From Cheiracanthium punctorium (taxonomy: Eukaryota > Arthropoda > Arachnida > Araneae > Cheiracanthiidae), in contig JAWZYV010019433.1 of NCBI GenBank assembly GCA_038373885.1, positions 372,001-436,000 of the forward strand: 64,000 nt of DNA, in the 5' to 3' direction. The stretch's first letter is position 1. Every line of letters starts with the position of its first letter. This document shows positions 46,871 through 58,991 of the stretch, one piece after another. Below the pieces are notes generated by a model, which worked only from the letters and a program-made list of their open reading frames with translations, had not been told where the DNA came from and ran no database searches. The translations under genes were made by a program, and so were the position numbers.

Positions 46871-47700
46871 TTAGCTGCGTGCCCATTCTTCACACAGAAA
46901 GAAGGGAAACTTTTTCTTACACGTGTAATTCGAAATGATTCCAGTGGTGTAAAATCTAAAAATAAGCAAAATTATTTAATTCTTGATGTAAAGTTACTCA
47001 TTAGTTACTCGTACTAACATGAGGTCGGTCATTGCAATACGTCACAAAAATCTATGTCAGTGTCATTCGTGATCAGAAAAAGAAATGCTTGACTATTTGC
47101 AGCAAAAACTCTCCACTTTCAAAGTCTTTTAGGTTTAAGTTATAGCATTAATACCTTAAACACATATGATCTGGACAAATGTTTGCTCATTTTACTCTCA
47201 CTTTCAACTGAGCATATTAAAGTTAATTTAAGATGTTGGGATTATTCCTAGCTAATCCAAATTTCAAACATTTTTCAGGGCTATTTTGCTAATGACATAA
47301 CTTTAGTGCCAGAGCTTGTTAAGTTGCTAGAATTCAGTAAAAAAGAGTATACCTAATAGGGAATTCTGGGGGAGGGGGGGGGTTGGCCAATGAATGTAGT
47401 TTTAATAATTAAGTGTCTTCAAAGTCTTTAACTGGTGCATTTATTGCTAATTTCTTCCAGTTCATTTTCATCTAGTTCTTTAGGGAGCATTGAAACTTGT
47501 GCAGAACTCATAAAACTTATCACTGCAAAACTCGCCAAAGTGCAGCAATTTTTTAGGTTGGTAAAGTGATTGGTGATTGTGCTCAATTGATTCAGCATCT
47601 GACATCATCAAATTGATGCTTTCAGAAGAAAACTGCCAAATGAATACAACTATTTATATCATTTTGGAAAGACGCATCATCTGAAAATTTAAACGCCTGT
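46871..47700 (-). mobile_element. Helitron-like 3' portion (copy F)
   Basis: On the minus strand it ends GGGCACGCAGCTAA at 46871, a CTRR terminus followed by T. It matches the last ~90 bases of the 1-1381 element, including CACTGGAATCA. The stretch at about 47440-47570 also resembles 63540-63690 on the plus strand (TTCATCTAGTTC... against TTCATCCAGTTTC...). The other boundary is not defined. Confidence 0.5.
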
Positions 47701-48636
47701 TATCCATGCGATCGTATTAGCGATTTTAAAATCTATGAACTTTATATACTATGAACTATAGAAGATATATATTTCGACTTAATTATTTCTCATGCTTTTG
47801 ATTTGCCGTGAAACTAACATAATGTCCCATAAAATGCCATACTTATGTGTGAAGACAGGCTTTTATTCTAGTTACTGATTGATCGGGGAGAGTATGCGCT
47901 TGAGCTGCTTTTGCTTTTTTATAGATTCGTAGCATTATCTCCGCATAATTATGTATAATTATTTGCCTAAATGAATACTGCACATCACTATATTATTCAA
48001 AGTTTTACACCTCTTGTGAGCAATGTCTGTTTTTATTTAACAGGAATAAAGAGTTTGAAGATACTTTAAAAAGTACTCAGAACCCTCAAGGACCAAAATT
48101 TAAAACCAATTGGAGCTAAGCTATGAATTTTTTGTTGCTAAAACATAAGCTTAGCAGTTCTCTACAAATTAATAACACACATTTTAACTACGCCATTGCA
48201 TCTACAAATTATCTAAAACAGTAATTTAAAAGAAAAAATCAATTTTTGTATAGTTAGTTGAGTATGTGTTTGAATTAGTTCATATGGATTATCGATGATG
48301 CATGCAGTTAAAACATTTTTCTTCAATCGGAAAAATATATACTTTCATAATTAGATAAATTTTTGATTCTGTAACTAACTGCAAATCACAATACAATACA
48401 TCATAACAAAATACAGCTTAATAAGAAGTATAATGTCTACCAGAGGATATTAAATGTACTACATAAGCATTTAAATACAGAAATATTTTAACAGTTACAG
48501 AATATACTAAAATCACTACATTCAGATAACACTACATAATACAGGGGTTGTTTATTTTTCCTATTTATTCAGGATTTAATTTTTAAAACATAAAAAAAAA
48601 CAAAACAAGAATAGATAAATTAAAGTACCACAACAG
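47701..48636. other. Intron, nothing recognised
   Basis: AT-rich sequence without open frames or clear repeat ends. Confidence 0.4.
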
Positions 48637-48888
48637 CAGGGATGAGATTGACAAAAAAGGAAAAAGTCTTTGAAGTGCGAACAACATTTGAGGAATAATA
48701 CTTATGAATTTCAGGTTCAATAAACATTAATTGCTGCTGATATTAAATCTATCCTTCATATTTACATTTTTGCCTTAATAAAAAATAAAAAAATTCTGAA
48801 ATTTTTGAAAAAATTGAAAAAAAAAAAAAGGAACTTTTTTGAAACCAAGTCTGAAAATCAGACAAAACTCTGAAGAATCTCATCCCTG
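48637..48888. mobile_element. hAT-like MITE
   Basis: CAGGGATGAGATT opens at 48637 and its complement closes at 48888. CAACAG directly flanks both ends (48631-48636 and 48889-48894). The 252-bp interior is AT-rich with no frame. Confidence 0.65.
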
Positions 48889-49459
48889 CAACAGGGTTTC
48901 ACAGGTTATCTGATTCCCTAACCTCTCAAATCTTACTGTTCCTTTTGATTATTATTATTATTATTATTTGTAATGGTCAAAGAAAATACGCCATATAACG
49001 TCAAATACTAAAAATAATTGTTTTTCTTTCAGATACATTACTTAATTTTTAAAACTGCTATATTTTACAATTTTCATGTACAGCAACTGCTCTCAAAATT
49101 AACTGATAATGTTAAAAATGACTGTAAATAAAATATTTGAATTTTAGATGTTTATATGTATTATCTGATACAAAGAAGATGCATCTCTGGTTTTTTTATT
49201 TAGTAAAAACTCAGGAAGCAATCCAAAGAAAACAAAAGAAAATGTAGTAAGGATACTTGAGTTACATTCATGCAAAACGACAAGTTTCTTGTTTTTTAAT
49301 TTTACTAGTATATTTTGCACATAGTAACCTATATGTATTTTCCTTGACCTTTTCGTTATTTTTCTGATTTCCATCAACTTTCCAGACCTGTAGAAACCTT
49401 GCACAACTACTAATAATAAAAGTAAGTGAAAAACTAACTAAATAAAAATAAATATTCAC
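48889..49459. other. Intron, nothing recognised
   Basis: A short ATT triplet repeat at about 48950-48968; otherwise featureless. Confidence 0.4.
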
Positions 49460-49538
49460 CTCATGTTATACAGGTAGTTATTTTTTATTATTAAACCATC
49501 TTCATGTGATACAAGAACAGCAGGAATATGGTCAAACC
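49460..49538 (-). CDS. RNF13: RNF13/godzilla-like E3 ligase, PA-domain exon (C-terminal part)
   Basis: A 79-base exon with acceptor CCCTTTAG and donor ATGAG|GTGAATAT, phase 1 in and 2 out. It encodes GFDHIPAVLVSHEDGLIIKN followed by NYLYNMS. The I-P-A-V-L-V-S segment aligns with IPSVFIGE of RNF13, a conserved beta strand near the end of protease-associated (PA) domains. PA domains in this family lie in the endosomal or ER lumen and are thought to bind cargo or clients. Confidence 0.88.
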
Positions 49539-49867
49539 CTAAAGGGAGTAAAAGGTAAAATTTAAGAGTATAAAAAATGTTATTACAATTTAGCATCAAA
49601 AAATAATTTATCCTACATAATATTGTTTTTATTTTACTCAAACTTATAGCAAGCATATTTTTCATATTAGGTGTGCCACTGTATTTCTACTGTTTTCCTA
49701 CAGATGGCAGTTTTCTAAAATGGTCACGCCAAATATTGTGTGTGTGTGTGTGTGTGTGGAGGGGGGAGGAATACTGTAACTGACAAGAGGTTTTACTGAG
49801 AAATTTTTAAGTTTCTAGATGTCATAATATTTCAGCAGAATTAAATAAATTTGAATTTAAAACTCAC

Positions 49868-49949
49868 CAAAATCCCAATATCCAAGTGACCCTGAACTTG
49901 GGTCAAATATAACAGCGAAATCAAAGCCAGCGTTTCCAGCATTAATAAT
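49868..49949 (-). CDS. RNF13: RNF13/godzilla-like E3 ligase, PA-domain exon (middle)
   Basis: An 82-base exon with acceptor CCTCTTTAG and donor TTTTG|GTGAGTT, phase 0 in and 1 out. It encodes IINAGNAGFDFAVIFDPSSG followed by SLGYWDF. The pattern (K)xxNAxxAGxxxAxIxD matches VLNAQRAGYKAAIVHNVDS of vertebrate RNF13, the helix-strand core of PA domains. It is separated from the next exon by the gene's shortest intron (329 bases). Confidence 0.9.
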
Positions 49950-50164
49950 CTAAAGAGGAAAAAATTAAACAAGAAAAACTTATTAGCTAAAACAAATAAA
50001 AGGAAATTATAATTCATAAATTAGGCATACATACACTACCTAGTATGGAAAATACAACACTATGAAAGAGTGGGTAGAATATGATGAAAATTGATACAGA
50101 TAATGCTAGCTAGATAAGTGATTTTAATCACAAAGGAAATCAATTTAACTCAGCGATGAAATAC

Positions 50165-50225
50165 AGGGTGATCTGCAAGAAGTAGGACCACTTCTTGAAG
50201 CAATGCAAGCAGTAATTCTACAAGG
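50165..50225 (-). pseudogene. Tc1-like transposase, C-terminal remnant cut off by hAT
   Basis: Conceptual minus-strand translation across CCTTGT gives RITACIASRSGPTSC. This continues TLIESVP from 53391 onward and matches the usual Tc1 ending (LIxSMPxRxxACIxARGGHT). The 50226-53384 hAT therefore split one Tc1 transposase. The end of the element near 50165 is not well defined. Confidence 0.6.
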
Positions 50226-53200
50226 CATAGCTGCCAACCTTGGAGAATGAAAATTAGGGAGATTTTCTAAAAAAATTAGGGAGATTTCTTAAAAATTAGG
50301 GAGATTTAAAAAAACCCTTGTTATCGATGAAAAAACTTCATGTACACATGCGTAATATATCTGTAACCAAGAAAATTACATATACAAGAAAAATTATCGC
50401 TTCGAACATTTATTAAAGCAGCCAATTTTAAAATGTGATACTTTTTTAAAGAAATAAACAATTTTTTAAACAGTAAATACTTTTGAACTATTTGCATTAC
50501 AAAAGAATTAAAATACCGAGATAAAAATTAATCCAAAGTTAAATGCTAAATTATGTTTCCAATAAAACTTTAATTACTTACTGCATATTGCATACAGATC
50601 CTTGAGAGTTAAATTACAGATGAACTATACACAATTTTTATTAAACAGGAAATTTTGAAAAGGAATTGAGTACTGTCATCGACAAGGTATGCACATTTTA
50701 ATACAATATTAAGACTTAAGGGATGATGTAACAGCAAATTTAGCTTTTTTTAGAAACTCCTGACTAAAGTCATTGTCATAACAATTTGATTTATTGGAGA
50801 ATTTTGCGATAAGGAGTTTCTCTAAATTCTCATTAGAGAGGGATGATCTGAAGTCAGTTTTGATTTTTCTGATTTGGCTGAATACTCTCTCACATTCAGC
50901 ATTTGAGTGAGGGATTACCAATATTGATAACATAGTAAGGGCCAATTTCTTAAACTTTTCCCAATCTATTTCATTTTTCAAGTCTTTCACAAACAGCCAC
51001 TGTTTAACAATAGTTTCCTCAAAAAGAGATGGCTGAAAGTCTTCCAATTGAAGCTCACAAAACTGTGACTGTAGTAAATCCAAGGCTTCTTCATGGGTTT
51101 CATTTTCTTCCTTCTGAAGTATAATCGGAAATTTTTCCACAAAAAATTTAAGTTGAGAAAATTTTGCCGAAGAATAAAACTTCAGCATTGGCTAAAATTT
51201 CTGATTTGTGGGGAAATGAGTGATAAATATAATCTAGAATTGCGATAAAATAGTTTTTGACATCACTATAAAATGCTGTCTTGTCTTCTTCGCACAAAGA
51301 ACAAACTACATTTAATGTTTCATTTCCAATGAAGATTTCACTATCATCTTTATGATGACTGGGGTCATGATAATTTACATCGATTGGTGATGAACGTTTT
51401 TTTACAATTTCCGCTTTCACAAATTTTGACAACAGCTCTTTGAACATACACATAATTAGTGACTTCTTTTTGTGAATTAACGGTTGTTGAGACTGAAATT
51501 TTATACAATAACTTTCTAGATGAGGTATAGAGCTTTGGAGGAATAAACAAAACGCTCTACATAAATCTGACTGCAAGAAAGAAAAAATTCTGTCTTTTTG
51601 ATTGCCACCTAAATTTAATTTTGTTTTGCTTTTAGGTTTAGAACCTATAGTTGATTTTTCCAGTGATATTTTTGAAGAAGAACTTGATGCTGGTTTTTCA
51701 CTTTTAGGTTTAGAATATGAAGCACTTACTGTTGACTTTTCACTTATAATTTTTGAATTTGATGCCGGTTTCTCACATTGAGGTGTTGAATTTGAAGAGC
51801 TTGATGTTGCTTTCTCACTTTTGGTTTTTTTAAGTTTTGGTATTTCATACGATTCCAAATTTGCCTCAGAAGCACTTCTTTTTGTGGAAACTTTTGCCTC
51901 TTCTTCAAAAAAACTCAACAAGGGATTCCATTGTTCAAAAATACGATTTAAACATCGTCCCATTGATAACCAGCGAGTTTCTACGTGCTTCAAAATTTGT
52001 TGCATCTCTACATTGTGAAGTTCTTGGAACTCTTTTACTCTGTTTTGCCTTTTGCAACTCCGTTTTAAATAATAGTAAATATCAATCAATATTTCATCGA
52101 TATTTACAGGTAAAGCTTTTATGCCTCGTGCAGCAGCAATATCAATCAAGTGACATATGCATCCCACTACAATAATTTCGGCATGAGCTTCTGTCAAAAC
52201 TGCAGCAACGCCGTTCTTTTTGCCAATCATAACATTAGCATTATCGCATCCAAATGCAATGCAATTTTGTATTGGTATGTCTCTAGCAGTAAATTTTCTA
52301 TCAGAAGATTTCCTATATTCTTACCAGTTGAATATCCTTTTAATGTTGGAACACACAGCAATTAGTTTCAACTGTAGAGGAATTACTTAAGTAAGTAATT
52401 ACAATAGGATAAAATTTTTCACTGTCATTACTAGCATCAGTGGCAAGTGAAAATGGTTTCTTTTTCAAGTCCAAGACTAAAGATGATTGCTCTTCAGAAG
52501 CCATTAAATTCATTATAGCCATAGTTTTTGTACGTTTCGAGCCGTATTTTTTGGCTATATCTGAATCCGGGAACATCTTTTTAAATAATGCTCCTGCGTG
52601 ATCTGAGCAACTTAGTGGCAAATTATGCTCAATGATAAACTTGGTAAATAAGCACTCTGCTTTTATCACGCTTAGATCTTGGGATGTAGCAAGGGAGAAG
52701 TCAATCTTTGAGCTGCTTGCACACGCTTTAGCATTGGTTTGATGTTTCTTCGATTTATTGTGAGTCACTATGTCGTTTCTTCCCCCGTGCCTGATAGCAA
52801 TATCGCATGTGCAATAAGTGTAAAATGCAAAGTTTGCTCCTTTATTTGATGGTCTGATGAATTGAAAGTCCTTGGAATAATCCGATTTAAATTGCATTAA
52901 ATACTTCCTTCCAGACATAATTTAACCGCTCACTCGACCAAAGAAATTAAATAATCACTACGTATCAATACTCAACTACGAAAATCACAATCTAGCACGC
53001 GTGATCGCTAGCGCTAAATACATAAACATACACGTGCAGAGTGGAGTGGAGGGGGAAAGCTCTGTAATTCGATTCTGCGGAGCGTTATCGATAATCCCAA
53101 ACGTCTTCTTTCGGAAATTCATGGGGAATCGGCGAGAAAGCTTGCTACGTTCTACATGCTATGACGTCATTACGAAATATCAGATTCGGCCAATAGCGAA

Positions 53201-53384
53201 GTTTCTTCAGTTACTGTCATTAGCGTTTCACAAGTTCCGTAAAATCTTTTCAAAAATTGATAAGTACATAAAACATGGGAATAATTTGGAAAAATTCGGG
53301 AGATTTATAAACTTTCCGGGAGTTCGGGAGATCGTCCTGAAATTCGGGAGTCTCCCGGAAAAATCGGGAGGTATGGCAGCTATG
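50226..53384 (-). mobile_element. hAT element (3.16 kb) inserted in a Tc1-like element
   Basis: The termini are CATAGCTGCCAACCT (50226) and, opposite strand, CATAGCTGCCATACCT (53384). ACAAGG flanks both sides directly (50220-50225 and 53385-53390); hAT elements usually duplicate 8 bp. Subterminal repeats of GGGAGATTT type occur three times at the left, and CGGGAG motifs occur about six times at the right. One frameshifted transposase occupies the interior on the minus strand. Confidence 0.88.
50709..52918 (-). pseudogene. hAT transposase with zinc-finger N-terminus, frameshifted
   Basis: Three blocks in different frames. Block 1 (52918-52340) begins MSGRKYLMQFKSDYSKDF and contains a BED-like finger FAFYTYCTCDIAIRHGG...H...KKH in which the expected first Cys reads Tyr. 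Block 2 (52300-51148) contains AFGCDNANVMIG with a catalytic Asp, then CICHLIDIAAARG and HVETRWLSMGRCLNRIFEQW, the classic hAT Trp region. A Lys/Ser/Glu-rich tandem repeat insert follows (about 51830-51610). Block 3 (51188-50709) holds the dimerisation domain LSILVIPHSNAECERVFSQI. At least two frameshifts, near 52320 and 51175, make it non-functional as it stands, though the blocks are long and open, so decay is fairly recent. Confidence 0.88.
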
Positions 53385-53390
53385 ACAAGG

Positions 53391-54583
53391 TACTGATTCA
53401 ATTAGTGTGCAGATGGCGTACTGAGAATGGAAGTCCATATGCTCTCAACCACTGTCCTACATGTTCACATAGTCCACTCTCTGACTGAGGTTGAGGCAGA
53501 GCAGACAAATGACAGCCAATCACATCCCGCACATGCTCAATGGGTGAGAGATCTGGTGGCATTGCAGACCAAGGAAGCAAGTGGACATCTTGCAAGGCTT
53601 GTTTGCTAATGAATGCTGTATGTGGTCGTGCATTATCCTTTGAATGTAGGGTAGCACTACTGACTGCATCACCTCATGAACATATCATCATGCACCAATG
53701 TGCCTCTGACACCAGGCGTGACTTGCAATTCAACCTTGCTAGCACCCCAAACCTTTATGTAATGCTGATGAGCAGTAAGGCATTCAACAACAGTGGTTGG
53801 GATGGCTCTATCTCCCCAACCTCTACACTCTTCTCTGGCAGTTGTCATCAGACAAGAGACTCATTGTTGAACACCACACTGGCCATTCAGTTGTCCAAGT
53901 GGATCAGTTGTGACACCATCTCAATCTTTCACGTCGGAGAGTTGGCATTAATGGCAGTGTTTTCATAGGCTAACTTGTGTGCAAGCCACTTTGATCTAAT
54001 CATCACGAAACCATTCCCCCAGATATCAGAGCATCCAAAGCTCCCTGCACATTCCATAAAATGTCGAGAGTAAATTATTGATGGACTGCCACCACATCCC
54101 TTCGGATGTGAAGATTTGTGCATTCTGTTGTATGCCTAGGTGGAGCTGGTCTTTTAGGGCAATTCACGTTTCCTTCTTTGATTCAGCTGTTTCAAATTCT
54201 GCACCCAGTGGAAACATGATTGAGCATTTCAGCAGCAATAAGAGGGTAAAGACCAACCTGCCTAATGCATGCCTACAATCTAACCCTTCGTAAAATTGGC
54301 CGATTGCCAGAACTGCCATTGGTGTCACATTTCTCAGGCATCTCTTAATGCACATGTACCTTATGGAATATAAATTTCTGGAACTTCTAGATTCCGTAGG
54401 TGACAGAGAGAAGCAACTGTTGGTTCACCCACTGTCACATTCCATTTTATCCTGTGCTATAATCGCATGATCATTTTGCATGTGAGATCATTTGCATAAC
54501 TTGTTCAGCTATGCATGCTCTGAAATTCGTATATTACATGACTGTATCTTCATGGTGTGGCATTTTTTATGTCAGGTAGTGTA
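53391..54583 (-). pseudogene. Tc1-like transposon, 5' end and transposase, decayed
   Basis: The minus-strand terminus at 54581 reads CACTACCTGACATAAAAAAT, a common arthropod Tc1 end, with TA at 54582-54583. Transposase pieces: GLDCRHALGRLVF region (about 54280-54240), IWGNGFVMIRSKWLAHKLAY (about 54030-53950), then WSAMPPDLSPIEHVRDVIGC (about 53570-53510), which carries the PDLxPIEHxWD motif near the last catalytic acid. Several in-frame stops interrupt it. It continues across the hAT insertion to about 50165. Confidence 0.75.
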
Positions 54584-55655
54584 TTTGAACAGGCCCGTTG
54601 CTAGTGGGTGTGCAGGTTGTGCACCACACAAGGGTGCCGAGACGACTGAAGAAGAGTTTAGAGAAAAATTAACATTTTTCAAAAAAAAAAAAAAGAAAGA
54701 AATCGGAAAAAATAAACATTTTTTTGTTTAAGTTTATATTGCAGACATCCAGGAAAGGGCTTTTCCTGCTAAAAGGCTACACTACAATGTTTTTACAAAT
54801 TTTGGGCTTTATCGTTAGGTTTCATCTTACAAGTTCTTGTATAGTATACAGTACTGCTTTGTTAGCATCCCTTCAGCAAAGACCTGCTCCGAATTTCTCC
54901 AAACTTGCCTTCTAGTGCTATCCACATGGTCAAATATACTGATATGTGATACCATACTATTGATGATGATATGGATGACCGTTTTTCGTTTTCAGTTTCC
55001 TTCCCATTCGTGGGCATCTGCCTGAGGTCCTGAGATATTGCAGAGAAGAGTACTGTTGCATTTGCTGGTGGGAGGGGGAACATCCTGGGCTTTCCCGCAC
55101 TTTAGTATTAAAATAATGCAAAAAAGTTCAGTACACTAATCACTATTCCGACGGCTTGCGGGGGAGGGGGGGGCGATCCGAGAGTCCATGATGACAAATA
55201 CAAATCTGGGAATGGACATGGACCCAAAAGGGGTGCAAAGAGAAATACATTTTATGAGTGCCATATAGGAAAATAGGGATGTTGGTAGATCGTGCTCCTT
55301 CCTTAGGTGTTTCTAAAGTTAACTTTTTTTTTTTCTATATTGAAGTTCGTATTGTTTTAGTACTAGGATAGTCTAGTATTTTACAGCATGATAAGAGCAT
55401 TCACGTTATGCAAACACTAGTATATGCATTCTTGCATTGGGAGGGGGGCTCAAAATTTAAAAAGCTTTACCAACCTGACAGAAAAGTAACATGAATGGGC
55501 ATTCAAATGTTAATTATTTTCTAAAATACATAAATACAATCGACTTTATTTGTATTATACATTAATTGAAATCCGAAGTATCTGTTCCAAGGAAGGGTGA
55601 TCTCTTTTCCCTTGAGCACATTTAAAAATCTGTGGTGTTGCTAGGGAGTTTAACC

Positions 55656-55915
55656 CATGTTTGAACCCAGGCTTATTCTGTTTGCTCTCATCTTTGAAAG
55701 ATGCAATGGAGAAGGCTCTCCTTCTGTGACCAGTGTTGTTTTCCGGCATGGGTCACTGAATGCTCCTCCAGAACCCAGACCCAGTGATTGCGAAATCGTT
55801 GACAGCTTTCAAAGACTCATTCTGGGAAGTAACACTGGTCACAGAAGTAGAGCCCTCTCCAGGGCATCTTTTCAGCGATGAGAGCAGACAGAATAAATCT
55901 GGATTCAAGATTGAA
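55656..55915. repeat. 260-bp hairpin repeat within the hAT
   Basis: Arms of about 83 bp at about 55656-55738 and 55832-55915, with pairs such as CTGTGACCAGTGTTGTT against AACACTGGTCACAG. GC-richer than its surroundings. Open frames on both strands here mirror each other and are not genes. Confidence 0.7.
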
Positions 55916-56794
55916 AATGAATTGGGAGGGGGAGGAAGGGGGTACCCAACAGTGGAAAATTCTTTGTAATACTTTTCTCTTTCCTCCTTCAACATTTCTG
56001 AATCCACTACTGATTGGCAGTTTAACAACTCGAGCCATATTTAAACAACTTTTGATTCAAAAAGTATTTTACATTACATATTCAAACAGTGCTGCTCCCC
56101 CAACCCCCCCCCCCCAAAAAAAAAATCTAAAGGGTAACATTTTGTTTTATTATGCATTTTTCATAGGTAAAATAAGATTTTTTAAAAATTAGCCCAAACT
56201 AAAACTAATTACATTGCTTTAGGGTAAAATATTTTTTTAATGTACAACTTGTTTAGGTCAAATAAGCTTTTTCATTAAAATTAGCCCCTTCCACACAAAA
56301 TTTTTTTATATTCGCTACTATCCTCAAAATTAATGTAATTACTATTAACTTTAATTTACTTTTCTCCAATCGTATATAAAATAGTAAATTATTTTCGTCC
56401 TTTTTACAACTACACTTTTACACTACCACAACTTTTTATAAAGAAGTAAAAGGAGTAGCTTAGGTGGACACAATTATAAAATAAAATAATAATTTTATTC
56501 ACATTTGAATAATACTTTTTATATTTTTGAAACCAAACCTATGTATTCAATGCTAATTATGCCTTCTCTTGTGTGAACTATGGCAAAAAAAAAAACCAAC
56601 AGTTAAACTGACAGTTTCTGTCACTTTAAACAAAGTAATTGTTGCAATAGGTGATTGAGCAAGATAATTCGAAGGATTATTATTATTTTTATTATAAATT
56701 CGTCACAAACAATCCTGTTAATTCAGCAATTTTATTTTAAATTTTAGAGGAGTATCATAATATGTTTAAACATATATCACAAATAAACATGTTG

Positions 56795-57156
56795 TCTGAT
56801 TGGGGTGAAAAAGAAATCTTAAAACTTGCATTTAAAATTAATTTATGATGAAACTCTTTTCGAGGAACTAATATCGTTAAAATGTCTTTTGGGTAAGAAT
56901 ATCATGGCAAAGGATGTAATAAATTTTATTTACAATACTAATTTAATTGACACATTTCAAAATACCGCAATCTCACTATGAATATATTTATCACTTCCAG
57001 TTACAGTCGCTTCTGCAGAAAGAAGTCTTTCCAAATTAAAAATTATAAAAAATTATTTACGATCATCAATGAGCCAAAATTGGTAAAGTAGACATAAGTA
57101 ATATAATTGAAAAGTTTGCTAATGCAAAAGCTCGAAAAGAGTTTCACTATAAATAA
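56795..57156 (+). pseudogene. hAT transposase C-terminus (TTF/ZMYM1-like)
   Basis: Translation in two frames gives AKDVINFIYNTNLIDTFQNT, then SLPVTVASAERSLSKLKIIK and NYLRSSMSQ, the conserved hAT dimerisation region (PVTVASAERSFSKLKLIKTYLRSTM). VDISNIIEKFANAKARK and a stop at 57154-57156 follow. A stop near 57084 and frameshifts show it is dead. The N-terminal two thirds were not recognised. Confidence 0.75.
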
Positions 57157-58160
57157 TATAATGGCATGTTTAATTTCTAGTGTTTCCTTAAAAAAAAAAA
57201 ATCTAACTAAACCAGCTTATTCCAAGCAATACCAGCCATAATTATCAAATAATTAAATTTGTTGTTGTAATTTTAAGCTTAAATATATTTTCTGTGAATA
57301 TATTTTCCTGACATATTAGCAAACTTTTAGTACTCTTTTAAGGATATTAATTTTTTAAAAGAATTTTAGACATTATAATGTGACTTTTGCGGTTTTCTTT
57401 GTGCAAACTGTTTTATAATTTTAGAAAGATCTAATTCAACAATTGACTTACAACCTTTTTCTTTTTTTTCAATGCATTGTCATGCCTTTGAAAACATTTC
57501 GAACAGTGCACAAATTTTAAAATTCTGTAGTAGAAAAGTTTTTTTCTTTTTCCAAATATTTTACATTCAAAACAAAACTCAGAATTTAATTTAATAAAAT
57601 ACATAAGCAGGGGTTGCGCTGGCTCTTTTTAGCATTTTGCCAAATTAGATTTTTCCGAACATCATTAGGAAAAGCAATTGTCAATATTTTTGCCAAAACG
57701 TATTTTCTTTTGCCAAACTAATTTTATTTTCTCAATTTGCGACGTTGGCGATCGACAGCGAGACTCCTGCATAAGCCATGGTCTTCTTACTTTTTTTGTT
57801 CCATTTTCCCATATTGTAGCGATAAGCGATACTACACATTCCATTTGAGTTGTCAATGTGAAAGTTAAATTAATCAGCCCTTTGAAATGTTTGACTTTTT
57901 ATTAAAAAATCCACTGTTCTTGAAATTAAATTAATAACCATCTGCCAGGATCTTCTACGCTGAAATCGGTCACTTGAATTCCAAACCTATCTTATGTAAA
58001 CAAAAACAAAAAGTTTAAGTAAGGTTAAACAAAAGAAGCTTCAGTAATCGATGCTTTCAAATAATATGGTAAAATTTTGAAATTAGTTAATAATTTCAAG
58101 TTAATAATAATAACTTTAGTTACTATTAATTAATTAGTTAATAATAATATAGTTTTTAAA

Positions 58161-58293
58161 GTGCACTGTTCGTTTATAAATAAAGAAATATAATACAATG
58201 AAAACTACAAAGGACAAGCTTTAACATAGTTAATAACTTGTCGTTTGTAGTTTTCCTTGTATTATATTGCTTTATTTATAAACAAACAGTGCA
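58161..58293. repeat. Hairpin repeat / short MITE
   Basis: Arms of 58-59 bp open GTGCACTGTTCGTTTATAAA and close with its near-complement. The loop is about 15 bases. Confidence 0.75.
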
Positions 58294-58991
58294 CATATAA
58301 AATTAATAGATTTAAGGATTTCTCATTACTTTTGAATCAATGTCCTGGTGTCTCTGTGTAAATTCGGAAACGTTATACCAAAGTGAGCTTTCTACTAGTT
58401 GAAATGCGCATTCACTCTTTAAATATTATGGCAGTGTTCTATAATTATTGTTGAAAAAAATACACTTTATTCTCCCCTCCCCCTTCTTTTTGTATGTAAA
58501 GAACAGGCGATCTCTTGAAGGATACTCTCCAAGTTCTCGCTTGAACTAATGAATTCCATATCACTACAGCTCTGCAAAAGACCAATCTAGATGGAAGCAA
58601 ATCTGATCTCCGTACCCATGGTAACTGTCAGCTACCTACCAGAGTGTTTTTGGTTCCACTGCCTTTACAAGCACGCATACCACATGCACTGGGTGAGTTT
58701 TCAGCAGTGCCGGGTACCCATATTGCAACCCTACGGTCCATAGCAATGCCGCATATTCTCTACTGAATACAAATATAGTATGGTAAAATCATAATTTTGT
58801 TTCAAAAACAATATTTATAGGGGCGCCACCTCCCGAGTCTCAGTTTAATTATGATATTTGCCAGCTGAATAAGTACATGGAATTGTAAAATGATACTTTT
58901 GTTTCGAAAACTGAAATTTTTTTATGTAGGGATGCTAAATCGGTGTTTGCACAAAGGTGCCTGACACATCCGCGACGGCCCTGTATATGAA

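Larger units (their letters stand above)
54590..58983 (+). mobile_element. hAT element (4.4 kb), old
   Basis: Target flanks TATTTGAA (54582-54589) and TATATGAA (58984-58991) agree at 7 of 8. The ends are CAGGCCCGTTGCTAG (54590) and, opposite strand, CAGGGCCGTCGCGGATG (58983). It inserted exactly at the TA border of the Tc1-like element. The interior contains a TTF-type hAT transposase relic on the plus strand and two hairpin repeats. Confidence 0.8.

Noticed and set aside
53001..53396. 131-codon plus-strand frame
   Set aside because: Lies in the non-coding subterminal repeats of the hAT, antisense to its transposase.
53540..53968. 142-codon plus-strand frame
   Set aside because: Antisense to the Tc1-like transposase relic.
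55555..56192. Cluster of short frames on both strands in a GC-richer patch
   Set aside because: They arise from the 260-bp hairpin and neighbouring C/A runs; the frames mirror each other.
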